Under the pieces are notes generated by a model that worked only from the letters and a program-made list of their open reading frames with translations, was not told the origin of the DNA and made no database searches. From Rhodovarius lipocyclicus (lineage in GTDB: Bacteria; Pseudomonadota; Alphaproteobacteria; Acetobacterales; Acetobacteraceae): a stretch of 62,666 nucleotides of DNA. This document shows positions 34,825-43,409 of the stretch, one piece after another. How positions within the stretch are numbered: the first letter of the stretch is position 1; the number at the start of each line of letters is the position of its first letter. The stretch lies in assembly GCF_009900765.1 (NCBI RefSeq), contig NZ_JAAABL010000020.1:1-62666 (forward strand). Reading direction: 5' to 3'. Position numbers and translations under genes: made by a program.

Positions 34825-37581
34825 TCACTCCCCCCGCAGAAACGCCTCCGTCTCCGCCACCGCTTCCTTCAGCGTCACCCGCCGCGCCGGCACCGGCAGC
34901 CCCGCCAGCAGCCGGCTGGGCGCGCGCGGGTCCAGCAGCACGAACACACCCTTGTCGTCCGTCCGGCGGATCAGCCGGCCGAAGCCCTGGCGCAGCCGGT
35001 GCCGCGCCTCCGCGTCGTCATAGCCCTTGGGGTTCCCGCCCGAGAGATGGATGCGCCGCTCCCGGTGCAGGATGGTCGGGCGCGGCCAGGGCACGCGCTC
35101 ATACACCAGCAGCCGCAGGGAACGGCCGGGCACGTCCACGCCGTCGCGCATCGCGTCGGTGCCCAGCAGGCAGGAATCCTCCTCGGCGCGGAACACATCC
35201 ACCAGGGTGGAATTGTCCATCGCGTCCATGTGCTGGGCATAGAGGGGGATGCCCTCGGCCTGCAGCGGCGGCGCGATCTGCCGCGCCACCTCCCGCAAGC
35301 GCCGGATGGCGGTGAACAGCCCCAAGCCCCCGCCGCCCGAGGCCTGGAACAGCGCCTTCATGGCATTGCCCACCTGCTCCGTGCGGCTCTTGTCCACATC
35401 GGTCACGACGAAGGCACGGGTCTGCGCCGGATAGTCGAAGGGGCTGGGCACCGCCGCGCGGATGGCGGGCATGGCCATGTGCTGGGCGCCGGTGCGGGCC
35501 TCCGCGGCGCGCCAGGCGGCGTCCTCATCGGCGTTGGGGGCGCGGTCGCGCAGCGTGGCGCTGGTGATCAGCAGCCCATGCGCCGGGCCCGCCAGCTGCG
35601 TGGCGAAGGGGATGGTCGGGTCCAGCCAATGGCGGCGCATGCCGGCATCCACGTCCCGCGCCTCACGCCGCGTCAGCTCGAACCAATCCACCAGGCGCGG
35701 GCGGGTGCCGGGCTCGGGCTCGTTGCCGATCTCCTTCACCATGCCGCGCCAGGCGGCCAGCGGCATCAGCGCCCGGCGCTCCAGCCCCCGGATCGCGGTT
35801 TCCAGCCGGATGCGGTCCGAGGCCTCCAGCTCCTCCGGCGCCTGGTCGATGCGCGCCTGCAAGGCACGGCAGAGGTCCTTCAGCGGGTCCTCCAGGGCCG
35901 AGAGCGCGCGGTTCAGCTCCTGCGCCGCCTCCTCCACCCCGGGGTTCAGGGGGTGGATGTCGGCCTCCAGCCCGTATTGGCCGTCATCCTCCGGCGCGCG
36001 GGCCAGCACCTGGGCGCGGGCGGCGGCCAGGAAGGCCTCGGTGGGGTTGGCGCCGCCGGTGCCCTCGGCCAGGCGGGACTGCCAGCCGGGGCCGGGCAGC
36101 CCCTGCGCCGCGTGCAGCGCCGCCTGCATGGGGCCCAGCAATTCATCGGCCTCGCCCGCCAGGTCCTCGATGCGGCGGGACAGGCCCTTGGCGCGGCTGC
36201 GCCCGCCCTCGGCGCCCAGCAGCCAGCGGCGCAGCTCGGCGGTCTCGAACCCGGTAATGGCCGCCGAGAAAGCGCCATCGGCGGCATCGAAGATGTGGTG
36301 GCCCTCGTCGAAGACATAGCGCAGCGGCTTGCCATCCTCGCCCCCGCCGAGGGCCGCCTGCACCATCACCAGCGCATGGTTCGCCACCACCAGCCGGGCG
36401 TGCCGCGCGCGGCGGATGGAATGCTCCACGAAGCATTTCTTGTAATGCGTGCAGGCGGAGCGGATGCACTCCCCCCGCCGGTCCGCCAATTGGCCGATCA
36501 GGGCGGGGCCGAACAGCTCCATCATCCAGCCGGGGAAATCCCCGCCCAGTATGTCGCCCTCCCGCGTGTGGGTGGCCCAGCGGCTGGCCAGCGCCAGGGG
36601 CAGCACGCTCTCCTTCAGCGTCATCTGCCCCTGCACCTCCTCCAGGTTCAGCAGGCACAGGTAGTTCTCGCGCCCCTTGCGCAGCACGACGCGGGCGCGG
36701 CGCTCTTCCGGGTCCGGGTACAGGCGGGCCAGTTCCTGGTCCAACTGGCGTTGCAGGTTGCGGGTGTAGGTCGACAGCCACACCGGCGCGCCGTTGCGTT
36801 CCGCCCACAGGCTGGCGGGGGCGATGTAGCCCAGCGTCTTGCCGGTGCCGGTGCCGGCCTCGGCCAGTACCAGCCGGGGTTCGCCCTCGGCCTCACGCGG
36901 GGCGAAGGCCATGGCGGCGGCGGAGGCATAGTCGGCCTGGCTGGGGCGTTGTTCGGCACCTTCACCCAGGATTTCGGCCAGCCGCTGCCGCGCCTCGGTG
37001 GCGGAGACACCGAAGCTGGCCGGCGGCGGCGGGGGCGCGTCGTCCTCCCATTCCGGCAGGCGGCGCCAGGGGCGGAAGGCGTTGCGGTCGGGCTTGGCGT
37101 CCGGCGCGCCGAGGGCGGCCAGCACGGAATCGGCCCAGCCCCAGCGGATGGTGGCCCCCAGCTGCGCCGCCATGGCCGCGGCATCGGCGCCGGCGGCGGT
37201 GGCGCGGGTTTCGGCCAGGGCGCGCAGCAGGCGGGTCGCGATCTCGGGCAGCAGGGCGGCGGCGTCCGCATCCTCATGCGGGGGGGTCAGGCCCAGGGCG
37301 GCGGCCAGGCCGCGCGGGGTGGGCGCGGCCAGCCGGGCGGGCAGGGCGAAGGCGAACAGCTCCAGCAGGTCATAGCTGTCGAGGAAGGGTGGGATATCCA
37401 GCCGGCGCGCGGTGGCGGGGGCGTGGACCAGGATCGGCGGCGGGTGCAGGGCCAGGGTGTTGGCGATCTCCGCCCCCTCCAGCACCAGCAGCTCGCCATC
37501 CGGCGTCAATAAGGTCGCGCGGCCGGGACCAGCCACCAGCGCGGGGGAATCAGGCAGGAGAAGGCGCGGCGGGGCAGGCAC
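34825..37581 (-). CDS. dinG: DinG/Rad3-like ATP-dependent DNA helicase
   Basis: A 918-residue superfamily 2 Fe-S helicase. Walker A is AEAGTGTGKT at about 240-249. Cluster cysteines appear in YLCLLNLEE and in GECIRSACTHYKKCF. The DEAH-like box is VFDEGHHIFD, and the late motif region includes LGTDAMRDGVDVPG and RQGFGRLIRR. Residues 1-190 precede the helicase and are Ala-rich, possibly a degraded exonuclease-like domain (SYDLLELFAFALPAR). Such enzymes unwind 5'-3' and clear R-loops or G-quadruplexes. No LexA box was seen upstream. It is convergent with the toxin gene. Confidence 0.9.
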   Translation of the reverse strand: MPAPPRLLLPDSPALVAGPGRATLLTPDGELLVLEGAEIANTLALHPPPILVHAPATARRLDIPPFLDSYDLLELFAFALPARLAAPTPRGLAAALGLTPPHEDADAAALLPEIATRLLRALAETRATAAGADAAAMAAQLGATIRWGWADSVLAALGAPDAKPDRNAFRPWRRLPEWEDDAPPPPPASFGVSATEARQRLAEILGEGAEQRPSQADYASAAAMAFAPREAEGEPRLVLAEAGTGTGKTLGYIAPASLWAERNGAPVWLSTYTRNLQRQLDQELARLYPDPEERRARVVLRKGRENYLCLLNLEEVQGQMTLKESVLPLALASRWATHTREGDILGGDFPGWMMELFGPALIGQLADRRGECIRSACTHYKKCFVEHSIRRARHARLVVANHALVMVQAALGGGEDGKPLRYVFDEGHHIFDAADGAFSAAITGFETAELRRWLLGAEGGRSRAKGLSRRIEDLAGEADELLGPMQAALHAAQGLPGPGWQSRLAEGTGGANPTEAFLAAARAQVLARAPEDDGQYGLEADIHPLNPGVEEAAQELNRALSALEDPLKDLCRALQARIDQAPEELEASDRIRLETAIRGLERRALMPLAAWRGMVKEIGNEPEPGTRPRLVDWFELTRREARDVDAGMRRHWLDPTIPFATQLAGPAHGLLITSATLRDRAPNADEDAAWRAAEARTGAQHMAMPAIRAAVPSPFDYPAQTRAFVVTDVDKSRTEQVGNAMKALFQASGGGGLGLFTAIRRLREVARQIAPPLQAEGIPLYAQHMDAMDNSTLVDVFRAEEDSCLLGTDAMRDGVDVPGRSLRLLVYERVPWPRPTILHRERRIHLSGGNPKGYDDAEARHRLRQGFGRLIRRTDDKGVFVLLDPRAPSRLLAGLPVPARRVTLKEAVAETEAFLRGE

Positions 37582-37670
37582 GGGAATGCTATAGCGCGGG
37601 CGCCCGGCAGGGGCACCATCGGGGAGGGCGCGGCCTCCCTCAAACCGTCAAAAATAAAGGCCGGGGGGCG

Positions 37671-38519
37671 CTATCGCCGCCCCGCGCTGCGGGCCAGGTA
37701 CAGGCTGGCGCCCAGCATCAGCGCGACGCCGACTGGCAGGCCCCAGCCCGGCATCTCGCTGAACACCAGCCAGCCCAGCAGCGCGCCGGAGGGGATCTGC
37801 GCGTATTCCATCGGCGCCAGCAGCCCGGCCTCCGCCCGCCGCGCCGCCATGGAGACCATGTAATCGCCCACCACCGACATCAGCGTGCCGAACACCAGCA
37901 GCCCCACCGCCTGCCAGCTGGGCGTCACCCACAGCATGGCCGTCAGCGGGGCCCAGCACACGGTGCTGGCGATGGCATACCAGGCGATGATGCGCATCGG
38001 CGGCTCGGTGGTGGCCAGCTTCTTCAGGGAGATCAGGACCAGCGCGCCCGAGATCCCCGCCCCCACCGCCGCCACCAACCCCCAGGAGAAATGCCCGCCC
38101 GGGTTGGCGATGATCAGCACGCCGAGGAACCCTACCGCCGCCGCGACCACCCGGTCCCGCCGCAATGCCTCATTCAACAGCAAGGCGGCCAGGCAGATGG
38201 CCCAGATGGGCCGCGCCTGGCCAATCGCCACCGCATCGGCCAAAGGCAGCAGCAACAGCGCCAGCATGGAGCACTGGAACGCCACCAGCCCGGCGACGCA
38301 GCGCCAGGTCATCAGCCAGGGGCGACGGGTGACCATGCCCGCGCCCCCCACCCGCAGCAGCCAGGGCAGGATGATCAGCAGCGTGATGACCCCACGCGCG
38401 AAAGGGGCCGCCGGTGTCGGCAGCCCCTCCTGCAAGGCGACGCGGTAGCAGGCGCCCATCACGGAAAACAGCAGGGAGGCGCCCACCATGAGCGCCATCC
38501 CCATCAACGGGTTAGGCAA
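37671..38519 (-). CDS. DMT-superfamily transporter (EamA domains)
   Basis: A 282-residue inner-membrane protein with about ten hydrophobic helices in two EamA repeats, for example MALMVGASLLFSVMGACYRV, GVITLLIILPWLLRV, IWAICLAALLLNEALRR and AAVGFLGVLIIANPGG. Drug/metabolite exporters of this family efflux amino acids, nucleosides or cofactors. Its start is two bases after the stop of the capsule exporter gene on the same strand, so it is the last gene of the capsule operon by position. A direct link to capsule is not implied by sequence. Confidence 0.9.
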   Translation of the reverse strand: MPNPLMGMALMVGASLLFSVMGACYRVALQEGLPTPAAPFARGVITLLIILPWLLRVGGAGMVTRRPWLMTWRCVAGLVAFQCSMLALLLLPLADAVAIGQARPIWAICLAALLLNEALRRDRVVAAAVGFLGVLIIANPGGHFSWGLVAAVGAGISGALVLISLKKLATTEPPMRIIAWYAIASTVCWAPLTAMLWVTPSWQAVGLLVFGTLMSVVGDYMVSMAARRAEAGLLAPMEYAQIPSGALLGWLVFSEMPGWGLPVGVALMLGASLYLARSAGRR

Positions 38520-38521
38520 GA

Positions 38522-40213
38522 TCAGAAATTCTGTAGCGACCGCGCCGCGTAGGCCAGCTGGAACACGATGGAGCTGAAATCCGTGAACAGCTGCAGCACG
38601 CGCCGGTCCAGATAGGGCAGCGCGATCAGCTCATCGCCCGGGCGAGGCTGCTGGCTGGCATCCAGCACCAGTTCGCCGCTCGCGCGCCGGATCATCAGGG
38701 AGGAGGCATTGCCGCGCGGCGACAGCCCACCCGCCTGGCGGATATAATCCGCGGGCGACAGGTTCTGCTGCCACAGGATGGCGCGCGGCGCGTTCACCTC
38801 GCCGCTGACCAGCACGGTCTGGCTGCGCTCGGGGATGACGATCACGTCGCCGTCCTCCAGCCGGACAGGCGCGCAATGGCCAGTGGAATCCATCACGACC
38901 ACCAGCCCGTCGGGCCGGGTGCGGCGGGCGCGCTGGATGTACTGGCCGACCAGCTGCGCCTCCGCGCTGCGGATCTGGGAGACGCCGGTGGTGGGGGAGG
39001 TGGCGAGGAACAGCTGGCGCTCCAGCCGGTCCAGCGCTTCCTCCATGGTGCGCTGCTGCTGGGCGGCCACGCGCTGGCGCAGCAGGAACACGCCCTGGGT
39101 GTTGGCCAGCGCCGGGTCCACCGCCACATAGTCCAGCAGCGAGCACAGCTGGGTGTCGCGGTCCGCCACCAGCACGGAGGGGCCGATGCGGCTGCCCTCG
39201 ATCATCACGCGGATGGTGCGCGACGGGCTGTCGGTGATGAAGCTGACCGTGTCCTGGTCCGACAGGCTGACGGAGGACAATTCGCTGAGCGTGACATAGC
39301 GGCTGAAGGGCCGGCCATTGCGGCTGCCCTGCACCACGGCATTGGTGGCGGCGGGCAGCGGGCGGGAATATTCCACCAGCTCCCGGCCGGTCATGATGCG
39401 GGCCGGCACCTCGAACAGGAAGTTGTTGCGCACGGCGCCGTCGGCCCCGACCAGCGCGCGCTGGCGGCCGACCACGATGGTGTCGCCCTCCTGCAGGCGC
39501 AGGGCGGGCAGGCGGCCCTCGATCAGGAAGTTGTAGAGGTCCACCGTGGCGACATTGCCGCCATTCCGCCGCACCACGATATCCCGGTAGGACCCGCGAG
39601 AGGCATCCACGCCGCCCGCGCGCACCAGGAAGTCGATGACGGAATCGGCGGCGGAACCGCCGAAGCGGCCCGGCGTGCGCACGAAGCCCGTGACGAACAC
39701 GCCGATGCGCTGGGTGGAGAGCAGCACGGCATAGACGTTCACATCCTGGGTGTAGATGCGCCGCACCTCGGTCTCGACCGTGCGCTGCAGGTCGCCGGCG
39801 CGGGTGCCGGCCAGCCGCACCGGGCCGATCTGCGGCAGGAACATCATGCCCGCGCTGTCCACCTGGCCGTTCACCTCGGCCTCGGTCGCGCCCCAGACGC
39901 GGATGGAAACGCGGTCCCCGGGGGTGATGATGTAGTTGGGGTTCGGCGCATCCGACACGGTGGTGGCATCGCGCGTGAACAGCGCGGAACCGAACACGGC
40001 GGTGGCGGGGCCGGGGGCGCGCTGGCCCGCGCCCAGCGGCAGCACGGCCACGGCGCCGGCCTCGGCCTCGGTGGCGGAGCCCACGCGGTTGGTCACACGC
40101 GCGCCGGCCTCGACCCGGCCGGGGGTCAGTTCCTGGGCGCCCTGCGCATGCACCAGCCCAGGCAGCAGCAAGGCGGCCAGAACAGCCGCCACGACAGACT
40201 TGTTAAGCCGCAT
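38522..40213 (-). CDS. kpsD: Polysaccharide export protein (Wza/KpsD family, SLBB domains)
   Basis: A 563-residue exported protein. The signal peptide is MRLNKSVVAAVLAALLLPGLVHA. A polysaccharide-export domain reads YIITPGDRVSIRVWGATEAEV, and SLBB-type beta-grasp repeats follow (FVTGFVRTPGRFGG, later VSGEVNAPRAILWQQ). It forms the periplasmic or outer-membrane channel for capsule export. The lack of a lipobox after the signal peptide fits KpsD more than Wza. It overlaps kpsE by 11 bp. C-terminal VLQLFTDFSSIVFQLA is hydrophobic. Confidence 0.9.
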   Translation of the reverse strand: MRLNKSVVAAVLAALLLPGLVHAQGAQELTPGRVEAGARVTNRVGSATEAEAGAVAVLPLGAGQRAPGPATAVFGSALFTRDATTVSDAPNPNYIITPGDRVSIRVWGATEAEVNGQVDSAGMMFLPQIGPVRLAGTRAGDLQRTVETEVRRIYTQDVNVYAVLLSTQRIGVFVTGFVRTPGRFGGSAADSVIDFLVRAGGVDASRGSYRDIVVRRNGGNVATVDLYNFLIEGRLPALRLQEGDTIVVGRQRALVGADGAVRNNFLFEVPARIMTGRELVEYSRPLPAATNAVVQGSRNGRPFSRYVTLSELSSVSLSDQDTVSFITDSPSRTIRVMIEGSRIGPSVLVADRDTQLCSLLDYVAVDPALANTQGVFLLRQRVAAQQQRTMEEALDRLERQLFLATSPTTGVSQIRSAEAQLVGQYIQRARRTRPDGLVVVMDSTGHCAPVRLEDGDVIVIPERSQTVLVSGEVNAPRAILWQQNLSPADYIRQAGGLSPRGNASSLMIRRASGELVLDASQQPRPGDELIALPYLDRRVLQLFTDFSSIVFQLAYAARSLQNF

Positions 40214-41450
40214 GTTCCTTGACCCCCGCGATCAGTAGCCAGCCCAGACCGTAAATCACGGAAAGGCCAATAAATACATAGAGGACAGAAGTGAACCTTT
40301 TGGGATAAAGGTTCTGTTCCGCCAAGTTGGGTTCCACCACGCGCTGCAGGAAGATCTGCTGACGCAAGGTGCTGTTCAGTGCGCTTTCCAAGGTGGCCGT
40401 GGCCGTGGTCAACTGCCGCCCGGCGAATTCCAGCTCCAGCCGCAGCCGTTCATAGGCGGCGACCTGCTGGGTAAAGCCTTCGTTATTGCCCGATGAGGTG
40501 CGGCGGCGCTCCTCGTCGATCTGGGTCTGCAGGGCCTGGATGCGGTTCTGCAGCACCTGCACCTGCGGGTTGTTGTTCCGCGCATAACCTTGCAGGGTCT
40601 GCAACTCGCTGCGGGTCTGGGCCAGGGTGGCTTGCAGGCGGCCGATATTCTCCACCGCGATGCCGGCGGAGCGCGTGGGGTCCAGCTGCCGCTCACGCTC
40701 ACGGAAGCTGGAGATCGCCTCGGTGGCGCCGGTCACACGTTCCTCGGCACGCGCCACTTCCCGCCGCGCGGCCGCGATGGTGTCCTGCTGGATGCGGGCG
40801 TTCAGGCCGTTCACCAGATGCTCGCTCATTTTCAGCAGCGCCTCGTTGATCTGCAGGCTGTCCACGGGGCGGAAGCTGCGGACCTGCAGGGTGGCGATGC
40901 CCGAGCTGGTGTCGATCGCGGCCGTGACCATGCCGCGATAGAAGGAGAGCAGCCGTTCGGCGGGCGGATCATTATACCAATGGCGGGCCCAGAGGTCCGC
41001 TTCCGGCCGCCGGAACATCGCCACCAGGTCCATCTGCCGCCGCAGTTCCTGCACCGCGTCGTGGGAGGCGATGAAGTCCCGCACCATGATCGCGTCCTCG
41101 GGCGCCGATCGGAAGCCGGCGCTGTTCAACGCATCCGACAGCAGGGAGATGCCGCCCTGGGTGCGGGAACGCACGACGAAGCGGCTCTCGGACACGTATT
41201 GCGGGGCGGCGATCAGCCAGAAATAAGACGCCGCGATGAGTGTCGGCAACAGCACGATCAGCCAGAACGGGTGCGCGCGCCCCCAGGCCTTCAGGCGCTC
41301 AAGCGGTCCCCCGGGCCGCACATCCAGTGCGCCGAAGCCGCCGAGGACCAGCCCGGCGTCGGATTGGCCCCGAGGAGCGAGCTTCCGGCCGCGGCCGGCT
41401 GCGCCCTCAGAGCCTTTCGTAGATGGCGATAGCCTCGTCCAGATCTTCAT
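40203..41450 (-). CDS. kpsE: Capsule export inner-membrane protein (KpsE/CtrB family)
   Basis: A 415-residue polysaccharide co-polymerase-like protein. One transmembrane helix lies near residue 60 (FWLIVLLPTLIAASYFWLIA). A long periplasmic coiled coil follows (ARREVARAEERVTGATEAIS to AYERLRLELEFAGRQL), and a second helix is near the C-terminus (VLYVFIGLSVIYGLGWLLI). It connects the ABC exporter to the KpsD channel. The ATG at 41450 overlaps the kpsT 3' end by 44 bp. The first 50 residues are Gly/Arg-rich and may not all be translated. The longer frame to 41615 is unlikely. Confidence 0.87.
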   Translation of the reverse strand: MKIWTRLSPSTKGSEGAAGRGRKLAPRGQSDAGLVLGGFGALDVRPGGPLERLKAWGRAHPFWLIVLLPTLIAASYFWLIAAPQYVSESRFVVRSRTQGGISLLSDALNSAGFRSAPEDAIMVRDFIASHDAVQELRRQMDLVAMFRRPEADLWARHWYNDPPAERLLSFYRGMVTAAIDTSSGIATLQVRSFRPVDSLQINEALLKMSEHLVNGLNARIQQDTIAAARREVARAEERVTGATEAISSFRERERQLDPTRSAGIAVENIGRLQATLAQTRSELQTLQGYARNNNPQVQVLQNRIQALQTQIDEERRRTSSGNNEGFTQQVAAYERLRLELEFAGRQLTTATATLESALNSTLRQQIFLQRVVEPNLAEQNLYPKRFTSVLYVFIGLSVIYGLGWLLIAGVKEHAA

Positions 41451-42060
41451 GAAAGGCGAGTCTTCCCTCGTGGAGAATGGCGGCGGAGGTGCATAGGTCT
41501 TTGAGAATACTGGTAGAGTGCGACACGACGATGACAGTGCTGCGCTTGCGCCGCTCCTCCATCGCCATGCGGAAGCGGCTCTGGAAACGGGCATCGCCGG
41601 CGGCGATCGCCTCATCCACCAGATAGCAGTCGAAGTCGATGGCCATGGACAGGGCGAAGGCCAGGCGCCCGCGCATGCCGGAGGAATAAGTGTTCACGGG
41701 CTGGTGCATGAAGTGACCCAGCTCCGCGAATTCCTCGACCTGATGCTCGATCTCATACGGGTCGCGGTCATAGATGCGGGCGATGAAACGGGCATTGTCC
41801 GCGCCGGTGATGGACCCGTGGATGGCGCCGCCGAAGCCCAGCGGCCAGGAGACCCTGAATTCCGGATCGCGCAGGAATTTGCCGCGGCTGGGCTGCAGCC
41901 GGCCGCTCAAGACCTTCACCAGGGTGGATTTGCCCGCGCCGTTGCGGCCCATGATGCCCACGGCATCGCCCCGCCAGAAACTGGCGTTGACGCCGCGCAG
42001 CACCAGATGCTCCCTCCCGTGAACCTTGTAGCCGGCCCAGACGTCCCGCAGCTCCATCAT
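41407..42060 (-). CDS. kpsT: Capsule ABC transporter ATP-binding protein
   Basis: A 217-residue ABC ATPase of the polysaccharide-export class. Walker A is GRNGAGKST (38-46), signature YSSGMRGRLAFALSMA, Walker B CYLVDEAIAAGD, and switch His in VVSHS. The short, C-terminally unextended form with SSGM in the signature is typical of KpsT/CtrD, which energise export of lipid-linked capsular polysaccharide. It lies 13 bp after kpsM and overlaps kpsE. The start could also be the second Met. Confidence 0.93.
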   Translation of the reverse strand: MMELRDVWAGYKVHGREHLVLRGVNASFWRGDAVGIMGRNGAGKSTLVKVLSGRLQPSRGKFLRDPEFRVSWPLGFGGAIHGSITGADNARFIARIYDRDPYEIEHQVEEFAELGHFMHQPVNTYSSGMRGRLAFALSMAIDFDCYLVDEAIAAGDARFQSRFRMAMEERRKRSTVIVVSHSTSILKDLCTSAAILHEGRLAFHEDLDEAIAIYERL

Positions 42061-42073
42061 CGGCGCGGCTCCG

Positions 42074-42904
42074 TCACACGTCGCTCAGATAGGGGTATTT
42101 GTGCCCGGCCGCCTTCAGGCACAGCAGGCCCAGCACATTGGTGATGGCCACGGCGCTGATGACGTAGGTCAGGTCATAGTAATACGGGACGATGGGACCG
42201 AAATGCCCCTCCCGGATGTATTCGAACAATTGGATCGTCGGGTTCAGCAGCATGATCTGCTGAAAGTCGGAGGGAAACCACCACACCATGGTGAAGGCAC
42301 CCACCAGCGGGATCATCAGATAAGTCATGGGGTGGATGAAACGGTCCACTTCTTCCATGCCGATGACGGTCGCCGAGGTGATCATCATGGAAATACCATG
42401 ACAGAACAACCCCATCAGCACCACGCCCACCGCGATCTGCGCCGGGTTGACCGGAAACTGGTTGTTGAACACGCCCACCGCGTAGAGCAGGAAGAGCTGC
42501 GCGAACAGCACCGCCACGATCTCCAGCAGGTTGCGGGCGATGATCACATCCAGATAGGTCACCTGTTTGTGATAGAACAGCGGCGCATTGGAATGCAGCG
42601 CCCCGCCCGAGCGGTTGAGGATGCCGCGGAACAGGTAATAGGGCACATAGCCGGTCAGGTAGAAGCCGACGACGTTCATGTCGCCGGGCATACCGTGGCC
42701 AATGACCGCGTGCAGGCCGGCGATGCATCCGGCCAGCATCATCGGCTCGAAGAACAGCCAGACATAGCCGCCGTGATGGCGGCCAAAGCGCGTATGCAGT
42801 TCGCGCAGCACCAGCGCGCCGATCACGCGCATCTGCACGCGGAAAGCCCGCATGAATTCCCGCAGCGCCCCGAGCGAACCGTCCGGACGGAGGCTGGCGG
42901 ACAT
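42074..42904 (-). CDS. kpsM: Capsule ABC transporter permease
   Basis: A 276-residue ABC-2 type permease with six hydrophobic segments, e.g. YVWLFFEPMMLAGCIAGLHAV, IVAVLFAQLFLLYAVGVF, AVGVVLMGLFCHGISMMIT and LMIPLVGAFTMVWWF. The N-terminal helix VIGALVLRELHTRFGRHHGG is the amphipathic coupling element typical of KpsM. It forms the pore with KpsT dimers for capsule export. It starts two bases before the stop codon region of the lipoprotein gene upstream and leads into kpsT. Family and function are firm; the polymer is unknown. Confidence 0.93.
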   Translation of the reverse strand: MSASLRPDGSLGALREFMRAFRVQMRVIGALVLRELHTRFGRHHGGYVWLFFEPMMLAGCIAGLHAVIGHGMPGDMNVVGFYLTGYVPYYLFRGILNRSGGALHSNAPLFYHKQVTYLDVIIARNLLEIVAVLFAQLFLLYAVGVFNNQFPVNPAQIAVGVVLMGLFCHGISMMITSATVIGMEEVDRFIHPMTYLMIPLVGAFTMVWWFPSDFQQIMLLNPTIQLFEYIREGHFGPIVPYYYDLTYVISAVAITNVLGLLCLKAAGHKYPYLSDV

Positions 42905-42906
42905 GG

Positions 42907-43308
42907 TCAGAGAGCCCCACCGCCACGCAGCAGCGGCGGTGTCAGATGCGTGCCTTCGGGGCCCGCGCAGACCAGCTGGGTGCGCTCATCCAGGCCGGAG
43001 CCCAGCAGCACTTCCCGGCAATCGCGGCCGGAGGCGGAGGCATAGCGGCGGCCGACCCGGGCGCGCACCGTGCTGCCGCTGGCGAGCGTCACGCTGCTTT
43101 CGGTACCGGGGGCCGCACTCATGGCGAAGATGGCCAGCGGGTCCGTCGGCGGGGCGGGGGTTGCGGGCACCGCGCCCACCGGCGGGGGAACCCGCGCCGA
43201 AGACAATTCGGACACCCAACCACCACCCGGCAGGTTGTCGCAGCCCATCAGAGGCAACAAGGCCAGCAGCCACAAGGCATGCCGGAAGCCAGTCTCGGTT
43301 TGCACCAT
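42907..43308 (-). CDS. Small lipoprotein at the head of the capsule operon
   Basis: A 133-residue protein. The N-terminus FRHALWLLALLPLMGCDN holds a lipobox (LMGC), so it is probably an acylated outer- or inner-membrane lipoprotein. A Pro-rich linker (PPPVGAVPATPAPPTDP) precedes a small domain with RYASASGRDCREVLL, in which one disulfide (CREV with LVCAGP) is possible. The RYASASGRDC stretch resembles lipoproteins found beside export loci (DVU3141-like), but I am unsure. It lies two bases from kpsM, so it is co-transcribed. Its role in capsule assembly is inferred from position. Confidence 0.7.
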   Translation of the reverse strand: MVQTETGFRHALWLLALLPLMGCDNLPGGGWVSELSSARVPPPVGAVPATPAPPTDPLAIFAMSAAPGTESSVTLASGSTVRARVGRRYASASGRDCREVLLGSGLDERTQLVCAGPEGTHLTPPLLRGGGAL

Positions 43309-43409
43309 GCCAAAATCACCTCATGTCCCGGGACGGGTATCCAGGCGCGGAATGAAGGCCCAATAAAGACCGCGCCGGCAACCGCCGCCTCCCCCTTATA
43401 CAGGATGCC

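Noticed and set aside
34999-37512. 837-codon plus-strand frame opposite the helicase gene
   Set aside because: Antisense shadow. The opposite strand has Walker A, DEAH and Fe-S cysteines in proper order.
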